A stretch of 64,000 bases of DNA from NCBI GenBank assembly GCA_947476285.1, contig CANJPU010000007.1, positions 1 through 64,000 on the forward strand, given 5' to 3'. The DNA comes from Comamonadaceae bacterium. GTDB taxonomy: Bacteria; Pseudomonadota; Gammaproteobacteria; Burkholderiales; Burkholderiaceae_C. The notes below the pieces were generated by a model. The model had not been told where the DNA came from. It worked only from the letters and a program-made list of their open reading frames with translations, and did not search any database. A program made the position numbers and the translations under genes. This document shows positions 58,350 to 64,000 of the stretch, piece by piece (the stretch's first letter is position 1; the number at the start of each line of letters is the position of its first letter).

Positions 58350-59093
58350 ATGCGCATCTCCGACGAGCCCGCCTTCGTCCTTCATCGCTACGACTGGAGC
58401 GAATCCAGCCTGATCCTTGAGATGTTCACCCGCCACCAGGGCCGTGTGGTGCTGGTCGCCAAAGGGGCCAAGAAGCCCAGCTCCAACTTTCGACCGGTCT
58501 TGTTGCCGCTGCAGCCCCTGCACCTGGCCTTCGGTGGCGACGCCGAAATCCGCACCCTCAAGGCCGCCGAGTGGGTGGGCGGGCAGGTCATGCCCACTGG
58601 CGATGCCTTGCTCTCGGGCTATTACCTCAACGAACTCTTGCTGCGCCTGCTGGCCCGCGACGACCCGTACCCCGCACTGTTCGATGCCTATGCCGCTGCG
58701 GTCAGCGTGCTCGCATCGGAACATGGCGACGCACTGGAGCCCGCACTGCGCGCATTTGAGCTGCTCTTGTTGCGAGAGATCGGCCTGCTGCCTTCGCTTG
58801 ACATGCAGACCCTCACGCTCGGCCCGCTCGACCCCCAGGCCCGCTACAGCCTGGTGCCCGAAGCCGGCTTGGTAGCCTCGCGCGAACAAGAAGGGCGCGG
58901 CAGCTTGAGCGGCACGAGATGGCTGGCACTGCAGCGCGCGCTCAATGACAGCGCCCCTTTCAACGCCACCTTGCAGCAGGCCGCGCAATCCATGGCCGAA
59001 CTCAAACCCCAATTGCGCGCGCTGCTGAACTACCATTGCGGTGTGACCACGCTCAAGACCCGCCAGCTCATGATCGACCTGCAGGCCCTATGA
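58350..59093 (+). CDS. recO: DNA repair protein RecO
   Basis: Recombination mediator that loads RecA on single-stranded DNA with RecR. The 247-residue protein has an N-terminal OB fold ([40 protein letters not shown]) and a helical C-terminal domain ([20 protein letters not shown]). The usual zinc cysteine cluster is not present, as in many betaproteobacterial RecO. Its stop overlaps the pdxJ start (ATGA). Confidence 0.94.
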   Translation: MRISDEPAFVLHRYDWSESSLILEMFTRHQGRVVLVAKGAKKPSSNFRPVLLPLQPLHLAFGGDAEIRTLKAAEWVGGQVMPTGDALLSGYYLNELLLRLLARDDPYPALFDAYAAAVSVLASEHGDALEPALRAFELLLLREIGLLPSLDMQTLTLGPLDPQARYSLVPEAGLVASREQEGRGSLSGTRWLALQRALNDSAPFNATLQQAAQSMAELKPQLRALLNYHCGVTTLKTRQLMIDLQAL

Positions 59094-59854
59094 CCCATCC
59101 CGCCACCCACACAGCGCTGTCTGTCAACCTTAACAAGGTGGCCCTGGTGCGCAACACCCGCCACCTGGGCATACCCAGCGTGCTGCGCGCCGCCACCCTG
59201 TGTCTGCAGGCGGGCGCGCACGGCATCACCGTGCACCCACGCCCCGATGCAAGACACATCCGTGCCGATGATGTGCGTGAACTGCAGCAGTTGCTCAAAG
59301 CCTGGCCCGGCGCCGAATTCAACATCGAAGGCAACCCCTTCCACAACCTGATGGATTTTGTGCGCGAGCTGCGCCCACACCAGTGCACCCTTGTGCCCGA
59401 CAGCGAAGGCCAGTTCACCAGCGACCACGGTTGGGACCTGGCCACACAGAGCGAGCGCCTGCGGCCGTTGATCGATGAGGCCCGGTCGCTGGGCGTGCGC
59501 GTCAGCCTGTTCATGGACCCTGTGCCCCATGCCATGGCAGCCGCCAAGGCCGTAGGCGCTCAGCGGGTGGAGCTCTACACCGAGAGCTACGCCCGCGCCT
59601 ATGGCACACCCGCCCAGGGCGAAGTGCTGCGCCCCTACACCGACACCGCCCTGGCGGCGCAAGCCGTGGGCTTGGAAGTGAATGCCGGCCACGACCTCAA
59701 TCGCGACAACCTCGCCGCCTTCTTGCGCGCCGTGCCCGGCGTGCGTGAAGTCTCCATCGGCCATGCTCTCATCGCCGACGCGCTGGAGCTGGGTTATACC
59801 GAGACCGTGAAGGCGTACCTCGCCTGCATTGACCGCGCATTTGACGACGCATGA
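59090..59854 (+). CDS. pdxJ: Pyridoxine 5'-phosphate synthase
   Basis: Condenses 1-deoxyxylulose-5-phosphate with 3-amino-2-oxopropyl phosphate to make pyridoxine phosphate. The 254-residue protein has [39 protein letters not shown] and [12 protein letters not shown], standard PdxJ features, and is of normal length. The ATG at 59090 is preferred because the family begins there and it overlaps the recO stop; the frame continues upstream without similarity. Confidence 0.96.
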   Translation: MTHPATHTALSVNLNKVALVRNTRHLGIPSVLRAATLCLQAGAHGITVHPRPDARHIRADDVRELQQLLKAWPGAEFNIEGNPFHNLMDFVRELRPHQCTLVPDSEGQFTSDHGWDLATQSERLRPLIDEARSLGVRVSLFMDPVPHAMAAAKAVGAQRVELYTESYARAYGTPAQGEVLRPYTDTALAAQAVGLEVNAGHDLNRDNLAAFLRAVPGVREVSIGHALIADALELGYTETVKAYLACIDRAFDDA

Positions 59855-60246
59855 TCTACGGCATAGGCACCGACATATGCGATGTGCGCCGCATCCGCGC
59901 GTCGATGGAGAGACACGGTGAGCGCTTTGCCCGCCGCATCTTGAGTGATGCCGAGCTGATCGTTTGGAAGGCCCGCAGCGCCCGCTGGCCCGAGCGCGGC
60001 CTGCGCTACCTGGCCACGCGCTTTTCAGCCAAAGAAGCCTTCAGCAAGGCCGTCGGCCTGGGCCTGCGCATGCCCATGAGCTGGCGCCTGTGTGAAATCG
60101 CCAACCTGCGCGGCGGCAAACCCGTCATTGTGCTGCACGGCGGGCTCAAGGACTGGTTTGAAGCCCAGGGGCTCAAAGCCCATGTCACCGTCACCGACGA
60201 GAGTGATTACGCGGCGAGTTTTGTGGTCGTTGAAAAGAGCGATTGA
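59851..60246 (+). CDS. acpS: Holo-ACP synthase
   Basis: Transfers 4'-phosphopantetheine from CoA to the serine of ACP (AcpP, encoded at 47073 in this window). The 131-residue protein has [20 protein letters not shown] and [14 protein letters not shown], the two AcpS metal- and CoA-binding motifs. It overlaps pdxJ by four bases (ATGA) and ends the conserved cluster; in relatives nagZ often comes next, but here a large unrelated gene intervenes. Confidence 0.96.
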   Translation: MIYGIGTDICDVRRIRASMERHGERFARRILSDAELIVWKARSARWPERGLRYLATRFSAKEAFSKAVGLGLRMPMSWRLCEIANLRGGKPVIVLHGGLKDWFEAQGLKAHVTVTDESDYAASFVVVEKSD

Positions 60247-60413
60247 AGCGCGGCGTCCCCTTCAGCAAAAAGTCAGAATAGCATTTGGTGGCAATAAAGA
60301 GCTACTTCGTGGACTAAAAAGAGGATTTTGTTCTTATGCACTAAGGCGTAGGCGCTTGGGTGCTTACGATGTGCTGGCAATCCTTTCGAATGGTTTTTTT
60401 GAAGGTGAGATAG

Positions 60414-63095
60414 ATGTCTGTATACGTCGGTCGCTCTCAGCAAAGGCCTTCCGGCTTTGGCCGCGCCGTCGATTTGAAAGAGCCCGCTGCACTGGCAGGC
60501 ATTGCAGCAGCATACATTCCCCATGGCGCACACCCGCTACCGTTTTCAGAAGTGCTCAGCTTCGGACTCTGGGGCAACGACGGCGTGTGGTTGCATCCAT
60601 ATCGGGATGCCAGCGGGATACGCGCTTACGCTCGGGTGCCAGTGCTCCGGGTGCCACATGCCCCTCCTGCGGGGCCGCTTCGCCAGTCAGGCACGTACAC
60701 GGGCGCGTCAGCCCCACGTGTGCCACCCCCTCCTGCTGTCCCTGCTTACCCTGCTCGATTCGTTGCGAGAGTCGAGAGTCTGCACGAGGCGTCGCGGTTG
60801 GTTGCCATGTTCAACCCATTGCTCCCGTCAGGTGTGTGGCCGCCATCCGCGCAAGCAGTTCAGCACCACGGATATTGGGTCAGCGGCGGATGGATGCATC
60901 CGTTCGCAACGCCAGGTGGCGGGCTCGCCCACATGCGGTTTCCGGCAAACACCCGGCACTTGGAGGCAGCGCTGGCGCAGCAGCTACCCTCGGCTCCGGG
61001 CCTTCCCATCCCATTGGGGGCGCCCCCGCCAATCCAAGAGGCTCATGACGCCCACCGCCAACTGGCGGCTCCTCCTAAGCAACCGACGGTGCCGAACGCC
61101 TCACCTGCGGCGGCACCGCCCGCGCCCGAAGCTGAGCAACCTGAGCACAGAAAGCACCCAAAATACCAAGACCTCATGGCCCACGCCAAGCAGGGCATGG
61201 GCACGGACCGGCAGTTTGCCCTGCTCTACGGGTACATAAACACCAAGACAGGCAAGCAGGTTCGTCAGTTAGAAAGGCAAAAGAAGCGCCTCGAGCGGAA
61301 GAGTCGGCGCCTGGAGCGATCTTCTACTTCCGCGATAAATTCGCCGCACCTGCAGAATGCGCTGACTCGGCTTGATCAAATCGATACCGAACTGAATCGG
61401 ATCCTAGGCGAAGCGCAGCAGCGAAAAGAGAAGCTGGCCGACGACATGGTCAGGCACATCCTGACAGCGGAAATCCCCCAGGTTGAAAAGGACGCAAAGG
61501 GAAAGGACAAGCTGGACGCGGAACGCAAGCCGGTGCAGGTCAAGGACGCGCAAGGCAACCCTGTCCTAGTCAAGCGCTGGCAGAAATTCATCGATCAACC
61601 CGAAAAGTTGTCGGAAATGGCCCGCAAAGCCGTGCGGGTCGATCAGCGCACAGCTCGGCGCATGCTGGCCTGGAGCGCGCTGTTTGCGTTCGGCTCCACC
61701 GGGATGATTAGCGCCGCCGTGGCTGCAGGCGTTGGCCTGACGGTGGGGGCGGCCACTGCTGGCCTGGGGGCGCCCATCGCCGCATTGGCGGCAGGGGCAG
61801 GCACAGCTCTCGCGCTGGCGCCGGTGGCGGCGGCCATGTCTTGCGCGGCCTTGGATGCCACTAGAAAGTTCAATGGCGCCAACGCCTTGGCTGCAGCGGT
61901 ACCCCGCTCGGACAAGGGAGTGCTGCCCCACGTGCTCGCCAATTCTGGGGGCTTTCCAGCGGGTCAGGCGGTGGTCAACGCGCCAGCATGGGGATTTAAC
62001 GGCGCTATTGCCGCAGGCACTATGGCGGGCAGCGCCGGTGGAATCGCCGCAGGCGCCATGGTCTTGAACTTGGCCGGCGTGCTATTGGCCCCGGTGGGCT
62101 CCTTCCTTGGCGGGTACCTCACCAAGACCATCGAGCAAAAGATCTGGCGAGACTTCACTGCCGGGCCTGCCTTGGGTATTGTTGGCAGCAGCCCGACAGA
62201 AGCCAAAGAGCCAACGTTCAAGGCGGATCAATTCGACGAGCGCATGTCGCAGGTCTGCAGTCGCAGTACGCGTGCTCTGGTGAGCAAGCGCACCGGAAGA
62301 TACTTGGGCAAGTTCTTGCTGACAAAGGCAACATGGCAGGCGGCCAAGGATTCGGTGAAGGCCTTTGGCACGGCGGTCAAGCGCGTGGCGCGTGAACCCA
62401 CTCGGGCGAATGTTCGGGCGCTGGCCACAAACCAGTGGTTGCAAAACACGACTGCTCTGGCGGGCGGTGCGATAGTGGGCGGATTAGCCGGGGCGGGTGT
62501 TTCGTTTGGCGGACCTGGAGGCGTCGGTGTGGCTGCCGCGCCTGCGGTGCAGAACAACACAGGCGGCAAGCCCGGATGGGGCCTGGGCAGTCTGATTCTT
62601 TCCACGATACGACTGTTGGCTGTGATTTTGCCGTGGGGCGTTACACGTCCGTTTCATAAGCATCCGAAGTCGTTGGGGGAGGTGATTGCGGCTGAGCGTA
62701 GGGGGCGGGAGGGGCGGGTGGCGACGGAGCCGGTGGTTGCTCCGGGGCCTCCGACTGAGCGTTCCGCGGGCACTGAGGTGCGCGGCCCTCGGCCCGTCGC
62801 AGTCGGCCTAGTGCCAGTGCCAGCGATTTCCAAAGAGATTGTGCGGGCGTCGGGCAGTCACGCGAGCGGATCGGAGCCGGCGAGCCCCGGAGCGGTCGCT
62901 GCGGCTTATCCTCGTCCGCGCAGTGACGCTGGCAGCGGGTCGGATTCGTCTTCAGGTTCATCTGGGCGGCCGCGATCACCCGTCGCGGCCGAGCGGCCGA
63001 TCCTCCGGCCACTGGGCTTGCCGTTGGGCACGGGCCGTCGGCGCACCAGCACTCCACGGGGTGGTGCCCAAACCGCCCGCCCCGCCAGCCCCTGA
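60414..63095 (+). CDS. Unrecognised 893-residue protein with membrane hairpins
   Basis: No family is recognised. In order: an N-terminal region (1-200) with two copies of a module of about 60 residues sharing G-x-W, G-x-W-x-H-P and a late R-x-P (VWLHPYRDASG and GWMHPFATPGG); a Pro/Ala linker (200-245); a charged probable coiled coil (270-345, KRLERKSRRLERSS); hydrophobic Gly/Ala-rich blocks at 418-478, 523-570, 680-710 and 724-742 that could form membrane hairpins; and a disordered Pro/Ser/Gly/Arg-rich tail (765-893). There is no signal peptide. AAGGTGAG precedes the ATG. The 5' flank is AT-rich. It sits alone between acpS and nagZ and looks inserted. The build is compatible with a secreted effector or membrane-active protein, which is speculation. 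Confidence 0.75.
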   Translation: MSVYVGRSQQRPSGFGRAVDLKEPAALAGIAAAYIPHGAHPLPFSEVLSFGLWGNDGVWLHPYRDASGIRAYARVPVLRVPHAPPAGPLRQSGTYTGASAPRVPPPPAVPAYPARFVARVESLHEASRLVAMFNPLLPSGVWPPSAQAVQHHGYWVSGGWMHPFATPGGGLAHMRFPANTRHLEAALAQQLPSAPGLPIPLGAPPPIQEAHDAHRQLAAPPKQPTVPNASPAAAPPAPEAEQPEHRKHPKYQDLMAHAKQGMGTDRQFALLYGYINTKTGKQVRQLERQKKRLERKSRRLERSSTSAINSPHLQNALTRLDQIDTELNRILGEAQQRKEKLADDMVRHILTAEIPQVEKDAKGKDKLDAERKPVQVKDAQGNPVLVKRWQKFIDQPEKLSEMARKAVRVDQRTARRMLAWSALFAFGSTGMISAAVAAGVGLTVGAATAGLGAPIAALAAGAGTALALAPVAAAMSCAALDATRKFNGANALAAAVPRSDKGVLPHVLANSGGFPAGQAVVNAPAWGFNGAIAAGTMAGSAGGIAAGAMVLNLAGVLLAPVGSFLGGYLTKTIEQKIWRDFTAGPALGIVGSSPTEAKEPTFKADQFDERMSQVCSRSTRALVSKRTGRYLGKFLLTKATWQAAKDSVKAFGTAVKRVAREPTRANVRALATNQWLQNTTALAGGAIVGGLAGAGVSFGGPGGVGVAAAPAVQNNTGGKPGWGLGSLILSTIRLLAVILPWGVTRPFHKHPKSLGEVIAAERRGREGRVATEPVVAPGPPTERSAGTEVRGPRPVAVGLVPVPAISKEIVRASGSHASGSEPASPGAVAAAYPRPRSDAGSGSDSSSGSSGRPRSPVAAERPILRPLGLPLGTGRRRTSTPRGGAQTARPASP

Positions 63096-63187
63096 CCCAC
63101 CACGCCACGCGCTACGCCACATTCAGAGCAAGCGCCTCGTAGCTCGACAGCAAGCCAAGCCCCGAGCCCGGTTTTGTAGAATCTCGA

Positions 63188-64000
63188 ATGATTCAACACG
63201 CCCCCCTTATCCTGGACATCGCCGGGCTCGCACTCACCCGGGCAGACCGCCGCCGCCTGGCACACCCCCTCACTGCCGGCCTGATCCTCTTCGCCCGCAA
63301 CTGGCAAGACCGCGCCCAGCTCACCGCCCTGTGCGCCGACATCAAATCAGTGCGCCATGACCTGCTGATTTGCGTGGACCATGAAGGCGGCAGGGTGCAG
63401 CGCTTTCGCAGCGATGGCTTCACTCACTTGCCGCCCATGCGCAAACTGGGTGAGTTGTGGATGCAAGACGCGCTGGCTGCCACCAATGCCGCCACCGCCA
63501 CCGGCTATGTGCTGGGCGCCGAGCTGCGCGCCTGCGGTGTGGATTTGAGCTTCACGCCGGTGCTCGATCTTGATTGGGGCGGCAGCGGCGTCATCGGCGA
63601 CCGCGCCTTTCATGGTGACGCCCGCGTGGTGACCCTGCTGGCCAAGAGCCTGATGCACGGCCTGCTGCTTTCGGGCATGGCCAACTGCGGCAAGCATTTC
63701 CCCGGCCACGGCTTCGTCAAGGCTGACTCGCATACGGACATTCCCATTGACCGGCGCAGCCTCAAGGCCATTTTGGCCGACGACGCCGCGCCCTACCAGT
63801 GGCTCAGCACCAGCTTGAGCAGCGTGATGCCAGCGCATGTGGTCTACCCCAAAGTCGATGCGCGCCCCGCAGGCTTTTCCAGCCGGTGGCTCAATGACAT
63901 CTTGCGCGCCAAGCTGGGCTTTGGCGGCGCCATTTTCAGCGACGATTTGAGCATGGCCGGCGCCCGCCTGATCGACGGCCGCGAGGTGAGCTACACCCAG
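63188..64000 (+). CDS. nagZ: Beta-N-acetylglucosaminidase NagZ (partial)
   Basis: Cytoplasmic family 3 glycosidase that trims GlcNAc from anhydromuropeptides in peptidoglycan recycling. The first 271 residues are visible before the window ends: ILDIAGLALTRADRRRL, ICVDHEGGRVQRF, the family-specific loop KHFPGHGFVKADSHTDIP (with the catalytic histidine-aspartate dyad) and the nucleophile region FSDDLSMAGA. The start is the ATG at 63188. It is the usual downstream neighbour of acpS, here displaced by the 893-residue gene. Confidence 0.95.
   Translation, partial: MIQHAPLILDIAGLALTRADRRRLAHPLTAGLILFARNWQDRAQLTALCADIKSVRHDLLICVDHEGGRVQRFRSDGFTHLPPMRKLGELWMQDALAATNAATATGYVLGAELRACGVDLSFTPVLDLDWGGSGVIGDRAFHGDARVVTLLAKSLMHGLLLSGMANCGKHFPGHGFVKADSHTDIPIDRRSLKAILADDAAPYQWLSTSLSSVMPAHVVYPKVDARPAGFSSRWLNDILRAKLGFGGAIFSDDLSMAGARLIDGREVSYTQ

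Noticed and set aside
60414-63095. Orphan protein considered as a phage or IS protein
   Set aside because: No integrase, transposase, terminal inverted repeats or target duplication was seen around it.

Overview
The window is about 64 kb of high-GC, densely coded chromosome from a betaproteobacterium, most likely order Burkholderiales and probably family Comamonadaceae. This rests on recognisable proteins and gene order, since no rRNA is present. The markers are the CNP1-like protein beside RppH, HemX/HemY after hemCD, the AlgZ/AlgR pair between argH and hemC, the plsX-fabHDG-acpP-fabF-rpoE-rseAB-mucD-lepA-lepB-rnc-era-recO-pdxJ-acpS chain, and the many ATGA stop/start overlaps. No insertion sequence, prophage, CRISPR array or rRNA operon was found; one tRNA gene (Pro, CGG) is present.

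Layout. 1-5.6 kb: tRNA-Pro, ispB, then rplU-rpmA-obgE-proB, converging on rppH and a CNP1-like gene. 5.6-13.2 kb: proS with a lytic transglycosylase, then a leftward block with a Lon-like AAA ATPase behind a sigma54-like promoter, grxD, prmC-prfA and hemA. 13.2-17 kb: yaaA, a prolyl-4-hydroxylase-like dioxygenase, queF, a dienoyl-CoA isomerase-like crotonase and a small membrane protein. 17-21.3 kb is the first accessory-looking locus: a six-TM hybrid histidine kinase (REC-REC-HPt) next to a LuxI/FeeM-like acyltransferase, which resembles a signal synthase plus receptor. 21.3-34.1 kb: argH-lldD-dinB leftward; algZ-algR rightward; ppc leftward; hemC-hemD-hemX-hemY rightward. 34.2-42.2 kb: rne with a long leader, rluC, a phosphatase, a Rieske protein, sppA, a tetrapyrrole-methylase-family enzyme and a Maf protein. 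42.2-48.7 kb: yceD-rpmF and the fatty acid synthesis cluster. 48.7-53 kb: the envelope-stress operon (rpoE, rseA, rseB, degP/mucD). 53-53.5 kb is a gene-free, AT-richer gap framed by two terminators, with two adjacent DnaA-box-like 9-mers and a possible small RNA. 53.5-60.2 kb: lepA, lepB, a DUF4845 protein, rnc, era, recO, pdxJ, acpS. 60.2-63.1 kb is the second accessory-looking locus: an unrecognised 893-residue protein between acpS and nagZ. nagZ is cut by the window end.

Working together. Most of the window is housekeeping: translation (rplU, rpmA, rpmF, proS, prfA, prmC, lepA), heme (hemA, hemC, hemD, hemX, hemY), lipid synthesis from PlsX through AcpS, RNA processing (rne, rnc, rluC, era) and protein export and quality control (lepB, degP, sppA). 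The two most novel items are the kinase/acyltransferase pair at 17-20.6 kb and the 893-residue orphan at 60.4-63.1 kb, which carries an internally duplicated N-terminal module, a coiled coil and glycine/alanine-rich hydrophobic hairpins. All functional calls come from reading motifs; no database search was run.
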